Positions 25,738 to 34,880 of a DNA stretch of 64,000 nucleotides are shown here, piece by piece (positions within the stretch are counted from its first letter, which is position 1; each line of letters opens with the position of its first letter). Below the pieces are notes generated by a model. The model was not told the DNA's origin, made no database searches, and worked only from the letters and a program-made list of their open reading frames with translations. Made by a program: the position numbers and the translations under genes. Source of the stretch: JBCFAY01 sp038562375 (GTDB lineage: Bacteria > Bacillota > Clostridia > Christensenellales > CAG-138); the NCBI GenBank assembly GCA_038562375.1, contig JBCFAY010000009.1, positions 1-64,000 of the forward strand, read 5' to 3'.

Positions 25738-26421
25738 TCAGCCGCCGATGCTCGCCTGCGCGTCCGCCTCGCAGAAAGCGGGCGCGGCTTTTTTCGCGCT
25801 CCTTAGCCTGCGCTTTCTGGGCGCGTTCTTAAGCGAAGGACGCGTGTATTCCTCATAGACGGCGAGGCCGCCTTCCATATCGAGATTCGCGCATATAAGC
25901 GCCGTATAGAACGCGTCGTTGAGCGCGTCGTGCAGAGGTTCCTCGCCCATCACCCCAAGGTGCGTCGCCGCGCCCTCGAGCGACATCTGCCGCTTTTCGC
26001 CAAGGTGCTGCCAGGAAAATACCATCTGCGCATTGTACCAGCGCGCAGTCCAGTCTGCGTTGATGCCGTAGTATTCGAGATTGCGCCGGAGAACCGGAAT
26101 ATCGTCGTATCCCCAGGTCAAAAACACGGGGGCGCGCCCGCACCATTCCCGAAAGAGCTTAACCGCGTCCGGGAAATCGATGCCCCCGTTGATCTCGGAC
26201 TGGCTGATCCTGACCACCTTGGCAACATATCGCGTGAGCTTGCGCTTTTTGGGCAGCCGCACGCCGACTTTGAAGGTATCTGAAATACGGAGCGCGTCGT
26301 CCAGCCTGACCGCACCTATTTGAATGATCTCGTCGTGGAGCTGCTTGCCCTGCTTATTGATAGGGCACTTCTGGTCGATCCCGTTTTGGTTCCACTCCAT
26401 GTCCAACACGATATATGCCAT
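25738..26421 (-). CDS. DnaQ-like 3'-5' exonuclease
   Basis: This 227-residue protein is a KapD-like member of the RNase H-fold exonucleases. Exo I is VLDMEWNQNG (D and E ligands), exo II includes the FLTWGYDDIPVLRRN segment with its Asp, and exo III is LHDALNDAFYT (H and D). An RNA or DNA substrate is not distinguishable. The ATG at 26419-26421 begins the conserved part but has a weak site; a TTG 12 bases upstream with AAGGGG before it is an alternative start. The C-terminal 30 residues are basic. Confidence 0.8.
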   Translation of the reverse strand: MAYIVLDMEWNQNGIDQKCPINKQGKQLHDEIIQIGAVRLDDALRISDTFKVGVRLPKKRKLTRYVAKVVRISQSEINGGIDFPDAVKLFREWCGRAPVFLTWGYDDIPVLRRNLEYYGINADWTARWYNAQMVFSWQHLGEKRQMSLEGAATHLGVMGEEPLHDALNDAFYTALICANLDMEGGLAVYEEYTRPSLKNAPRKRRLRSAKKAAPAFCEADAQASIGG

Positions 26422-26492
26422 GATTAAACCCAACCATCCCCTTTGCGCCGTTCCAGCCGGCTTAAGGCCCCCGGCGCTTGTCCCCGAAAAAA

Positions 26493-26867
26493 CTACTTCT
26501 TTAAATAGAGCTTTGCCTGCCCCTTGATCGCATCGAATGTCTGGCCGCTGATCACATGCTCGATCTTGCACGCATCTTCCCGGGCGGTCTTTGCATCGAC
26601 TCCGATCGCGATGAAATACTCCGTCAAAAGCTTATGCCTCTCGTAGATGCGCTCGGCGATCTCCGTACCGGCCCCGGTGAGCGACAGATAGCCGCCGCTG
26701 TCCACGGTAACATACCCATTCTCGCGGAGGCGCTTCATCGCAAAGCTGACGCTCGGCTTGGAAAATCCCAGCTCGTTCGCGACGTCGATCGAACGTACGC
26801 GACCAAACCGCTGCTGCAATACAACGATCGCTTCCAGGTAGTTTTCAGCGGATTCCTGTATCTTCAC
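26493..26867 (-). CDS. DtxR/MntR-family metal-dependent repressor
   Basis: This 124-residue regulator has the DtxR winged helix (about 1-65, SIDVANELGFSKPSVSFAMK as the DNA-reading part) and the metal-binding and dimerisation helices ending in ACKIEHVIS (E and H ligands). It lacks the SH3-like third domain, as in MntR-type proteins. It is divergent from the feo operon, which carries three matching operators, so iron-dependent repression of feo is the natural inference. The ribosome binding site (GGGAGG) is somewhat far from the ATG. Confidence 0.88.
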   Translation of the reverse strand: MKIQESAENYLEAIVVLQQRFGRVRSIDVANELGFSKPSVSFAMKRLRENGYVTVDSGGYLSLTGAGTEIAERIYERHKLLTEYFIAIGVDAKTAREDACKIEHVISGQTFDAIKGQAKLYLKK

Positions 26868-26910
26868 ACGCCGTCCTCCCCTCGCGCGGCAATTTTCCCC
26901 TCACTTTTTG

Positions 26911-26960
26911 TACGGTTTTATCATACAACAAAAACGAAATATTAGCAAAATAAAACCGTA
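26911..26960 (-). promoter_or_regulatory. Promoter of the DtxR-type regulator inside a long inverted repeat
   Basis: On the minus strand, TTGCTA (26943-26948), 17 bases, TATGAT (26920-26925). The whole promoter is bracketed by a perfect 11-bp inverted repeat, TACGGTTTTAT (26911-26921) and ATAAAACCGTA (26950-26960), which may bind a further regulator. Confidence 0.65.
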
Positions 26961-26978
26961 TAATTTTGCTTGGAAGCG

Positions 26979-27007
26979 TTGACAGCCGCCTACACAAATG
27001 CTACTAT
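26979..27007 (+). promoter_or_regulatory. Promoter of the feo operon
   Basis: A perfect TTGACA (26979-26984), 17 bases, TACTAT (27002-27007). Operator 1 begins 7 bases after the -10 box, over the start site. Confidence 0.8.
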
Positions 27008-27013
27008 ATAGAT

Positions 27014-27031
27014 GGTTAGATGAAGCTAACT
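27014..27031 (+). promoter_or_regulatory. feo operator 1
   Basis: GTTAG-N6-CTAAC, a perfect inverted repeat (27015-27030) at the feo transcription start, probably the DtxR-type repressor site. Confidence 0.75.
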
Positions 27032-27048
27032 ATTTTTTACGGCTCGAT

Positions 27049-27066
27049 AGTTAGTCTACGCTTACC
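27049..27066 (+). promoter_or_regulatory. feo operator 2 (imperfect)
   Basis: AGTTAG-N6-CTTACC, a diverged copy of the same repeat with the same 6-base spacing, 35 bases after operator 1. Confidence 0.55.
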
Positions 27067-27102
27067 GGAAGGCAGCCGATTTCTCGGAAAGGAGATGCCA
27101 AT

Positions 27103-27312
27103 ATGCCTTTAACACTTGCTACAACCGGGATCGAGAACTCCATCAAAAGAATCAACGGCCGGGACGAGGCGAAGCGTTTCCTTGAAAACCTCGGTTTCGT
27201 CGTCGGCGGCGCCGTTACCGTCGTTTCGGAAAACGCCGGAAATGTTATCGTAAACGTTAAAAACACCCGTATCGCGATCAGCCGTGAGATGGCCAACCGC
27301 ATACAGGTTTAA
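27103..27312 (+). CDS. feoA: FeoA-like protein 1
   Basis: This 69-residue protein is a single SH3-like FeoA domain (GGAVTVVSENAGNVIVNVKN in the core). FeoA proteins are small cytosolic partners of the ferrous iron transporter FeoB. It is the first gene behind the metal-regulated promoter, with AAAGGAGATGCCAAT upstream. A second FeoA gene follows after 24 bases; such pairs are common in Clostridia. Confidence 0.9.
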   Translation: MPLTLATTGIENSIKRINGRDEAKRFLENLGFVVGGAVTVVSENAGNVIVNVKNTRIAISREMANRIQV

Positions 27313-27336
27313 AGGTATCAGCAGGAGGGGATCGTA

Positions 27337-27558
27337 ATGCAAACGCTTAGGGACATAAAATGTGGATCGACCGTTACCGTAGTCAGGCTCCACGGCGAGG
27401 GCGCCATCAAGCGCCGTATTATGGACATGGGGCTGACCAAGGGCTGCTCTGTTTTTGTGCGTAAGGTCGCGCCGCTCGGAGATCCGATCGAAGTCAACGT
27501 CAGGGGATACGAACTGAGCATCCGCAAGCAGGACGCTGAGATGGTCGAAGTCGTATAA
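27337..27558 (+). CDS. feoA: FeoA-like protein 2
   Basis: This 73-residue FeoA protein shows the classical features: CGSTVTVVRLHGEGAIKRRI, then MDMGLTKGCSVFVRKVAPLG and DPIEVNVRGYELSIRKQDA. It is closer to the canonical FeoA than the first copy. AGGAGGGG precedes the start. FeoB follows after 67 bases containing another operator. Confidence 0.93.
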   Translation: MQTLRDIKCGSTVTVVRLHGEGAIKRRIMDMGLTKGCSVFVRKVAPLGDPIEVNVRGYELSIRKQDAEMVEVV

Positions 27559-27587
27559 CGGCGTTTGCCTATATTTTTTTAAGCTAT

Positions 27588-27605
27588 AGTTAGCAGGGGC
27601 TAACT
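27588..27605 (+). promoter_or_regulatory. feo operator 3, immediately before feoB
   Basis: AGTTAG-N6-CTAACT, a perfect 6-bp inverted repeat matching operator 1, between feoA2 and feoB. I see no well-spaced promoter beside it, so it may act as a roadblock or serve a cryptic promoter. Confidence 0.7.
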
Positions 27606-27625
27606 CACGAGAGGGAGGATAGGAT

Positions 27626-29770
27626 ATGTCAATCAAGATTGCGCTTGCCGGAAATCCCAACAGCGGCAAGACAACGATGTTCAACGTGCTTACCGGCAGC
27701 TCGCAATATGTGGGAAACTGGCCCGGCGTCACCGTGGAAAAGAAAGAGGGAAAGCTCCGGGGGCATAAGGACGTAACGATCGTCGACCTGCCCGGCATCT
27801 ACTCTCTTTCACCTTACACGCTCGAGGAGGTCGTCGCGAGGAATTTCCTCGTGGGCGAGAGGCCGGACGCCATCATCAATATTGTCGACGCGACCAACAT
27901 CGAGCGCAATCTGTACCTGACCACGCAGCTTCTCGAGCTCGATATCCCGGTGGTCGTCGCGCTGAACATGATCGATGTGATCAACAAGCAGGGCGACGTG
28001 ATCGACGGTAAAAAACTTTCCGCCGCGCTCGGGTGCGACGTGGTCGAGACATCCGCGCTCAAGGAAAAAGGTTGCTTGGAAGCTGCAGAGCGCGCGATGC
28101 TGCTGGCGCAGAAAAGCCAAAAGCCGCAGGCGTGCGCCGGTTTTTCCGCTCCGGTCGAAGGAGCGCTCAAAGCCATACTTTCCGCACTTGGGGATAAGGT
28201 CGCGCCCGAGAGGGCGCGCTGGTACGCGATCAAGCTCTTTGAACGGGACGAAAAAGTCATGGACCAGCTCAAGCTTGACAGCGCATCGCTCGACGCCATC
28301 GAGGCCGCCATCCAATGCGTCGAAGCGGAGCTCGACGACGACTGCGAGAGCATCATCACCAACGAACGCTATGGCCGTATCTCGGGGATCGTAAAAGACT
28401 CGGTCAAAAAGCAGCGGCACGGGGCGCTGACCGCCTCGGACAAGATCGACCGCATCGTGACCAACCGATTCCTCGCGCTGCCGATATTTGCGGCGGTGAT
28501 GGTACTTGTATATTACGTCTCCGTCTCCACGCTCGGCGCGATCGTGACCGACTGGACGAACGACGTGCTCTTCGGCGAGTTCCTGCGCAACGGGCTTGAA
28601 AACTGGCTCGTCGCGATCAATACCGCCCCCTGGCTCGTCTCGCTCGCGCTCGACGGCATACTCGGCGGCGTAGGCGCGGTCTTGGGCTTTCTGCCGCAGA
28701 TGCTCATACTCTTCTTCTTCCTCGCGCTGCTCGAGGATTCCGGCTATATGGCGCGCATCGCGTTTATCATGGATCGGATTTTCCGCAAGTTCGGGCTCTC
28801 TGGCAAGTCTTTTATTCCGATTTTGATCGGCACCGGCTGCGGCGTCCCCGGCATCATGGCCTCGCGCACGATCGAGAACGACCGCGACCGCAAGATGACC
28901 ATCATCACCACGACGTTCATCCCCTGCGGCGCAAAGCTCCCGATCATCGCCCTGATCGCGGGCGCGCTGTTCGCCGACGCCTGGTGGGTCGGGCCGAGCG
29001 CTTACTTCGTGGGCATCGCGGCGATCATCCTATCGGGCATACTGCTCAAAAAGACGCGGCCTTTCGCGGGCAATCCCGCACCGTTCGTCATGGAGCTGCC
29101 CTCCTACCGCGTGCCCGGCGTCAAAGGCGTGCTCATCCATATGTGGGATCGCGGCAAAGCCTTTGTGGTAAAGGCCGGTACGATCATCTTCCTGGCGAGC
29201 GGCCTGATCTGGTTCACCTCCAGCTTCAGCTGGAGCCTTGAGATGGTCGACGCGGGAGAATCCATACTCGCGAGCATCGGCAGCGTGTTCGCGCCGCTGT
29301 TCGCCCCGCTCGGCTGGGGTGACTGGAAAGCCGCCGTCGCCTCGATCACGGGCCTTGTCGCCAAGGAAGGCGTGGTGAGCACTTTCGGCGTACTCTACGG
29401 CGTCGGTGAGGTCGCGGAAGACGGCGTCGAGATCTGGGGCAGCCTGCAGGCCGCGTTTACGGCGCTCTCCGCCTACTCGTTTCTGGTATTCAACCTCCTG
29501 TGCGCGCCCTGCTTCGCCGCCGTCGGCGCGATCCGGCGCGAGATGGGTTCCTTCAAGTGGACGATGATCGCCGTAGGCTACCAAACCGGCTTTGCCTACT
29601 TCGCGGCGCTGAGCATCTACCAGATTGGGCTTCTGTTCACAGGGCACGGCTTTACCGCCCTGAGCGCCGTGACCATCGCGCTGATCGCCGGGTTCCTGTA
29701 TTTGCTCTTTAGGCCCCAGCCAAAACTCTGCAAGCACATTCCAAAGGTTCAGGTGACAAGAAATGCTTGA
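27626..29770 (+). CDS. feoB: Ferrous iron transporter FeoB
   Basis: This 714-residue protein imports Fe(II). The N-terminal G-domain carries G1 GNPNSGKTT at 9-17, G3 DLPG and G4 NMID. A helical NFeoB segment follows. The membrane part has two gate repeats, including IGTGCGVPGIMASRTIEN and the later FNLLCAPCFAAVGAIRREM, with conserved cysteines lining the path. Length is normal. GGGAGGATAGGAT precedes the start. Stop overlaps the next small gene by 8 bases. Confidence 0.97.
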   Translation: MSIKIALAGNPNSGKTTMFNVLTGSSQYVGNWPGVTVEKKEGKLRGHKDVTIVDLPGIYSLSPYTLEEVVARNFLVGERPDAIINIVDATNIERNLYLTTQLLELDIPVVVALNMIDVINKQGDVIDGKKLSAALGCDVVETSALKEKGCLEAAERAMLLAQKSQKPQACAGFSAPVEGALKAILSALGDKVAPERARWYAIKLFERDEKVMDQLKLDSASLDAIEAAIQCVEAELDDDCESIITNERYGRISGIVKDSVKKQRHGALTASDKIDRIVTNRFLALPIFAAVMVLVYYVSVSTLGAIVTDWTNDVLFGEFLRNGLENWLVAINTAPWLVSLALDGILGGVGAVLGFLPQMLILFFFLALLEDSGYMARIAFIMDRIFRKFGLSGKSFIPILIGTGCGVPGIMASRTIENDRDRKMTIITTTFIPCGAKLPIIALIAGALFADAWWVGPSAYFVGIAAIILSGILLKKTRPFAGNPAPFVMELPSYRVPGVKGVLIHMWDRGKAFVVKAGTIIFLASGLIWFTSSFSWSLEMVDAGESILASIGSVFAPLFAPLGWGDWKAAVASITGLVAKEGVVSTFGVLYGVGEVAEDGVEIWGSLQAAFTALSAYSFLVFNLLCAPCFAAVGAIRREMGSFKWTMIAVGYQTGFAYFAALSIYQIGLLFTGHGFTALSAVTIALIAGFLYLLFRPQPKLCKHIPKVQVTRNA

Positions 29771-29948
29771 ATTTATCTCTGAAAATCTTGCGACGATACT
29801 GATAAGCGCGTTGGTTTTGCTCGCTGCGGTTCTCGCGGTACTCAAGATACGACGCGATAAAAAGAAGAGCGCCTGCGGCTGCTCGAGCTGCCCCGGCTGC
29901 TCAGGCTGTCCGCAGGAGAGCCACTGCTCGCACGGTAGCAAACCCTAA
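29763..29948 (+). CDS. FeoB-associated Cys-rich membrane protein
   Basis: This 61-residue protein has one membrane helix (about 9-28) followed by RRDKKK and a tail with six cysteines at 38, 40, 43, 46, 49 and 55. It matches the small FeoB-associated family (sometimes called FeoC-like or P12) found in Firmicutes. It overlaps feoB by 8 bases and is the last gene of the operon. Metal handling at the FeoB exit is inference. Confidence 0.9.
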   Translation: MLEFISENLATILISALVLLAAVLAVLKIRRDKKKSACGCSSCPGCSGCPQESHCSHGSKP

Positions 29949-29977
29949 TTTTTCCAGCAACCACCTCTATCATATCC

Positions 29978-30024
29978 CAAAGCGGCAGGCGTCCCGGTTT
30001 TACCGGAGCTCCTGCCGCTTTGGA
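29978..30024. terminator. Bidirectional terminator between feo and the diguanylate cyclase
   Basis: A perfect 13-bp stem, CCAAAGCGGCAGG / CCTGCCGCTTTGG, with an inner CCGG hairpin. ATTTTAT follows on the plus strand. It separates convergent genes. Confidence 0.8.
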
Positions 30025-30045
30025 TTTTATCGTTTCCCTCCGGCG

Positions 30046-31236
30046 CTAGCCGCGCGCGGCCGGTTCCTCGAGATCGGAGTCCGGTCGTTCCGGCGGCAGC
30101 GGCCACTCGACCATGAGGGCGCGCTTCTTCTGCTTATACATCAGCGTGTCGATATGCTTCAAAAACTCGATCATGCTCAGCTTGGAGCTGCGCCGATAGA
30201 TATCGTACCCCATCGAAAACTGGATCCTGAAAGGGTGCTCAGCCCCTTGATTGAACTGCCGGACCCTGGCGCGGATCCGCTCCACAACTTCCTCCAAAAG
30301 CATCGGATCATCGATATCGAGCACGACGCAGAATTCATCGCCGCCGAAGCGGGCGATAAAATCATCCCTGCGCAGGCTTTCCCTGAGAAGCTGGGAAACC
30401 GTACGCAATACCTGATCTCCCATCGAATGGCCCATCGTATCGTTGATGGTCTTAAACCCATCCAAATCGATCAGCACCGCGGCAAAATCCTTGGATTCGC
30501 CGTTGCGTATCTTATGCAACAGGAACTGGTCGAGCTGCCTGCGGTTGTAGATGCCGGTCAAATAGTCCGTCATCAGGCCCTTGTTCTGAATGTTGAAATA
30601 CAGGGCCAGCATGGAAACAGCGAGCCCGCCCCAGGTAAGCGCGGCGCCGTTGTAGAAAAACTGCATCAAGCCGCCGGCCGTAATCGGGAAAAGGAAGTAT
30701 ACAAGCGTTCGGGAGAGAGCGCCGCCAAGGCTTTTCTTTTTATACAGCGCGACAAGCAGCGATAGGAACAGCGGCAAATAGCACAGCGAGACATGCAGCC
30801 AATAAAACTCGCCCCGATGGAAAACGTTGTTCTGATCGATGTAAAAAAGCCAACCGTATTTTAGGCCCACGACGCCCAGAACGGCGGAACACGCATATAC
30901 CGAAGCGACAGCCCATTTGATCCGGTTGATTTGCCGCGCATCGAAGTCCATCTGCAGCAGGATGTAAAACAGCCAAAGGACCGAAGGAATGCCGTCGATC
31001 TTGAACAACACGAGATTGCCGTAGTAATTGATGACATGATTCCACGGCCCCGGATTCCCGTTTGAGAGCACGCATAGGATATCGATGAAAACGGACGCCA
31101 TGCACGCGCGGGTCATCCACAGCAATAGCCTGCAATGCGCCAACGCCCTCTGCATGGGCTTGCAGATATCGGTATGAACCAACAGCAGAATAACAAATGC
31201 AAGTATACTGACGTATACCGATTCTGGAAGCCGCAT
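30046..31236 (-). CDS. Membrane diguanylate cyclase (GGDEF)
   Basis: This 396-residue protein has an N-terminal membrane region of about six to seven helices (about 8-215) and a C-terminal GGDEF domain (about 225-390) with GGDEF at 298-302. The product-inhibition site RxxD is intact (RRDD, five residues before GGDEF). DYLTGIYNRR and DLDGFKTINDTMGH are further signatures. It should make c-di-GMP. The start at 31236 has AAGGGG seven bases upstream. It is transcribed alone. Confidence 0.92.
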   Translation of the reverse strand: MRLPESVYVSILAFVILLLVHTDICKPMQRALAHCRLLLWMTRACMASVFIDILCVLSNGNPGPWNHVINYYGNLVLFKIDGIPSVLWLFYILLQMDFDARQINRIKWAVASVYACSAVLGVVGLKYGWLFYIDQNNVFHRGEFYWLHVSLCYLPLFLSLLVALYKKKSLGGALSRTLVYFLFPITAGGLMQFFYNGAALTWGGLAVSMLALYFNIQNKGLMTDYLTGIYNRRQLDQFLLHKIRNGESKDFAAVLIDLDGFKTINDTMGHSMGDQVLRTVSQLLRESLRRDDFIARFGGDEFCVVLDIDDPMLLEEVVERIRARVRQFNQGAEHPFRIQFSMGYDIYRRSSKLSMIEFLKHIDTLMYKQKKRALMVEWPLPPERPDSDLEEPAARG

Positions 31237-31731
31237 TTTTTGCCCCTTCCCTCCAGCCATCCATTCCGGCAAACATGTTGTGATTTCTTCGCGCCAGATT
31301 CAAATGTATTTTGGGGCCACCGCTCCGTCGGACGCGCCCTTGTCTTGGAAACCGATGAAACCGAGCCTGCTTGAGCAATCCGCTGCTTCCACAGCGCCGC
31401 TCGCCCCTCTTTGCGGCATACCTGCTTGCGCCCATACGGCCGACGCGGGACAACTCAATAGCCTGTCGTACTTATCAAGACATTTCAAATTATAACAAAT
31501 AACGGCACAAAATAAAACGAGCGCGCGGATCGGATTTCGAAATTATTCCATCGTGTCCCGCTTCCCCACAGTTTCGCGCACGGTCCTCGACGCCTTCCTT
31601 TATTTGCTTTCAGCGTGCGGGCACGTCTTTGCGACCATACCGGTTTGTCCACCGGCCATCCGCTGCGCATATAGTTTATATATACCCTTTACCGAAGCGG
31701 TTCTACCGTCAACCGCGCCATCAAGCAAAAA
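31237..31731. other. Intergenic region upstream of the diguanylate cyclase
   Basis: A minus-strand TATAAT (31489-31494) is the best -10 box, but a clear -35 is absent. The remaining sequence holds no credible gene. Confidence 0.45.
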
Positions 31732-31775
31732 GGCCGAAAAGCTTGTGCGCATTTACGCGCACAAGCTTTTCGGCC
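31732..31775 (-). terminator. Terminator of the GGDEF-EAL pair
   Basis: A perfect 19-bp stem (GGCCGAAAAGCTTGTGCGC and its complement, loop ATTTAC) followed on the minus strand by TTTTTGCTTG, 17 bases after the stop of the second GGDEF-EAL gene. Confidence 0.9.
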
Positions 31776-31792
31776 CGCCGCTCAGGGAGCGC

Positions 31793-34700
31793 TTACCCCA
31801 CGCCGCGGGAGCTTTGTTTGCGCAGGAGAATCTCTTCGATGTCCTTGGCGGGCATGGGCTTGTAATAGTAAAATCCCTGGACCTCGTCGCACATCTTCTG
31901 GTTGAGGAAATCGAGCTGCGTCTTTGTCTCCACGCCCTCTGCCAGCACCTTGAGGTTCAGGCTCTTGGCGAGGTTGATGATGATCTTGGCGATGGCCTTA
32001 TCCTTGTCCGATTTTTCGATGCCCCGCACAAACTGCATATCCATTTTGATACGGTCGATCGGCAACATTTTCAGACGGTTGAGGGAGGAATACTCCGTGC
32101 CAAAATCGTCGATCGAAATGCAGACGCCCAATTGCTTGAGGCTGTCGAACACGCGGATCAAATCGTCGTTGTGAGCACAGGCGTTGCTCTCCGTGATCTC
32201 GATGTCCAGCGTTTGGGGCGGCATCCCGGTCTCCTCCAACACCTCCCGGACCTGCCTTGTCAGCGCCGGGTTCCGAAGCTGGACGAGGGAGACGTTCACC
32301 GCGATCCGAAGATCCTTGAATCCCATTTCCTGCCAGCGCTTGTTCTGCGCGCAGGCCTCGTGCAGCACCCACTGACCGATGCTGTTGATCAGGCCCGTCT
32401 GCTCCGCGAGCGGGATAAACGCATTCGGCGGCACCATGCGGCCCTCCGGCAGCCGCCAGCGGCAAAGGGCTTCCAGGCCGACAATCTGCCCCGTAAAGAG
32501 GCATATCTGCGGCTGATAATGCAGCTCCATCTGCCTCTTTTCAAGCGCAGGATACAGCAGATTCGTCAGACGGACTTTCTCGAGCACCTCGCGTTTCATC
32601 CCGTCGGAGCACAGCGTGTATTTCTTCTTCCCGGACGATTTTGCGTAATACATGGCGGTGTCCGCATTTTTGATGAGGGTGACGGCATCCGGACCATCCT
32701 CGGGGTAGAGCGAAACCCCCGCGCTGGTGGTGACGTAAAATTCCTGCCCCTTGAGCAAAAACGGCTTCTCAAATATCCCCATGATGCGTTCCATGCGCTT
32801 AGGCAGCGTTCCGTTCGCGACGTCCGAAAGCATGATCACGAATTCGTCTCCGCCAAAGCGGGAAACGAGATCCCCGGGCAAAAGGCAGTCTTTGAGCGCG
32901 CTCGCGACCTCGTACAGGAGCATATCGCCGAGGTCGTGCCCCATCGTGTCGTTGATGCTTTTGAAGGAATCCAGGTCGATAAATACCACCGCAAAGGTAT
33001 TGTCAAGCGCTTTGGCGCGCTTGATCTGATCGTTGATGACGCCGTCGAAATACAGGCGGTTGGGCAGCTTGGTAAGCTGATCGTGGTAGGCGATATGATT
33101 CATGGTGCGCTCGGTGCGCACCTTCACGACGGCGTCCGCAACGGTGTTCGCAATTACCGACAGGAATTCGATATAATTCGCCCTCCACTCCTTTTGCGGA
33201 TGCGAGGAATTAATGCCCATGTAACCGATCGGTTTCCCCTGCGATTTCACCGCGATATAGGCGAGGCTCCGCACGCTCAAACCGGCTGCAAGCTCCACGG
33301 CCGGCCGGAGAAGCGGAGAAGCAAGCTCCAGATCGTCGATTTCGATCATATCTCGCTGTTCGAGCATTCGCGCGACGCCGGGGAGCACGGAACCGGCCTG
33401 CTCCAGGACTGCCGAGATATAGGAAGGTACGCCCTGCTGGGTCCATTCGCAGTGATAGGCCGCCCCGTCCATGGTTTCGTTGAACAACACGATATACGCC
33501 CGCTCCACGCGGAAGAACTTCCCGCAGCGTTCCAAAAGCACGGCGATTTTCTCCTCGAACGTATCCGGGGAGACCGATATGAATTCATGCGATATCTCCG
33601 CGATGAGCTTCTGCAGGTTCAGGTGGCGGATGTTCTCCTCGATACGCCCCAAATACACGCGGTTGACGTAGAACGAAAACGCGCCGCATACGACATAGAG
33701 GATCAGCCGGACGATGTGATCCGAAGCGTTCAGATCCTCCGTCGCTACGGGCATACGCATCCACACCAGCAGGCACGACAAGAACGCGGAGACGCCGACG
33801 GCGAGCAGTACGGTGAACTTGTTGAACAGCGTGCACACGACGATCATCATCAGGGGAACCGCCCATACCGTGACCGCGCCGGTCTGCACGTATTCGATGA
33901 TCATCAGCGGGATAACGATCGAGAGCACCACCGAAAGAAGGACTTCCTTATCCGCTTCCATCTCAAGGCGGTCGAGCCTGCGCGCGATCATGCCGGCGGC
34001 AACGATCAATCCGGTGGTGATGATCGAAACCATCCAGCCGAAGTGATTGATGCGCAGTATCACGAGGTTCGCCGCGCTGCAAAAATACAGGACGAAGCTG
34101 ATGTATTGAAGGGTCTTGGTCTGGGTGGACCTGCTGAGGATGGTTTCCTCGCGGAAGGTTGCCTGGGGGATCAGCATCTCATATTTGCGCACTCCCACGA
34201 ATATCGCGATGATTGTAATGATCGCGTACGCGGGAAAGATCGGCGGAAGCATAATCTTGCCGAAAAGTACCAGGAACTGATGGACCAGCACCAGCAGCGC
34301 GGATGCCAAAAGCGAACCGGAGAGCAGCAGGGCCTGTTGCCGATACCCTCTCTGCGGGTGCAGCCGCATCCAGCGAAGCAGCATGGCGATACTCAAAAGA
34401 ATGGACAGCGCAAGGTAAGTAATCAGCAGTATGCCCGGGAAGCCCAAGGCGAGCCCCGTGACCGCCCAGCCGTGTCCGGTAAGCGAAAGCTCAAAGAGGA
34501 GCGAACCGCCCGCCGGAGGAAGGCAATAGAGGACGCTCAGCGCGACCGCCGGGGCAAAGATCAGCGGATAGGAAAAAAAGTGCTTCTGTGTGTGTCCCGT
34601 AAACACAAACATATAGTGCGCGAGCGCGCCCAACAGAAAGAACAGCCCGAAATAGGAAACGCGGATAAAGAGCAGCGCGGTCTGTTCATCGGCCGAGGCG

Positions 34701-34867
34701 TTCGAGAGCGCCTGCCCCGCGCACCAAATCAGCAGAAACAGGCTCAAGCTCAGGCAATCCTTATTCAGAGCCTTATTCTGATGGTATCGGATCGCGCTGA
34801 CCGACGCGACGAGCGCAATCACGCCCACCGATATGAGGACAACGGATGTCGAGAGCAGTTTTTCCAC
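31793..34867 (-). CDS. Membrane GGDEF-EAL c-di-GMP enzyme, paralog A
   Basis: This 1024-residue protein has two blocks of membrane helices (about 8-230 and 255-400), a GAF-like segment (about 420-590), a GGDEF domain with GGDEF at 672-676 and an EAL domain with EAL at 799-801. The EAL residues look catalytic: N868 in AVNVS, E890 in IEITES, DDFGT at 920-924, K941 and EGVE at 977-980. The inhibition site is lost (LPGD for RxxD). It could make, break or switch c-di-GMP. The start is GTG with AAAGGAATTCC before it. It is the second gene after a 13-base gap from paralog B. Confidence 0.9.
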   Translation of the reverse strand: MEKLLSTSVVLISVGVIALVASVSAIRYHQNKALNKDCLSLSLFLLIWCAGQALSNASADEQTALLFIRVSYFGLFFLLGALAHYMFVFTGHTQKHFFSYPLIFAPAVALSVLYCLPPAGGSLLFELSLTGHGWAVTGLALGFPGILLITYLALSILLSIAMLLRWMRLHPQRGYRQQALLLSGSLLASALLVLVHQFLVLFGKIMLPPIFPAYAIITIIAIFVGVRKYEMLIPQATFREETILSRSTQTKTLQYISFVLYFCSAANLVILRINHFGWMVSIITTGLIVAAGMIARRLDRLEMEADKEVLLSVVLSIVIPLMIIEYVQTGAVTVWAVPLMMIVVCTLFNKFTVLLAVGVSAFLSCLLVWMRMPVATEDLNASDHIVRLILYVVCGAFSFYVNRVYLGRIEENIRHLNLQKLIAEISHEFISVSPDTFEEKIAVLLERCGKFFRVERAYIVLFNETMDGAAYHCEWTQQGVPSYISAVLEQAGSVLPGVARMLEQRDMIEIDDLELASPLLRPAVELAAGLSVRSLAYIAVKSQGKPIGYMGINSSHPQKEWRANYIEFLSVIANTVADAVVKVRTERTMNHIAYHDQLTKLPNRLYFDGVINDQIKRAKALDNTFAVVFIDLDSFKSINDTMGHDLGDMLLYEVASALKDCLLPGDLVSRFGGDEFVIMLSDVANGTLPKRMERIMGIFEKPFLLKGQEFYVTTSAGVSLYPEDGPDAVTLIKNADTAMYYAKSSGKKKYTLCSDGMKREVLEKVRLTNLLYPALEKRQMELHYQPQICLFTGQIVGLEALCRWRLPEGRMVPPNAFIPLAEQTGLINSIGQWVLHEACAQNKRWQEMGFKDLRIAVNVSLVQLRNPALTRQVREVLEETGMPPQTLDIEITESNACAHNDDLIRVFDSLKQLGVCISIDDFGTEYSSLNRLKMLPIDRIKMDMQFVRGIEKSDKDKAIAKIIINLAKSLNLKVLAEGVETKTQLDFLNQKMCDEVQGFYYYKPMPAKDIEEILLRKQSSRGVG

Positions 34868-34880
34868 GTCGGAATTCCTT

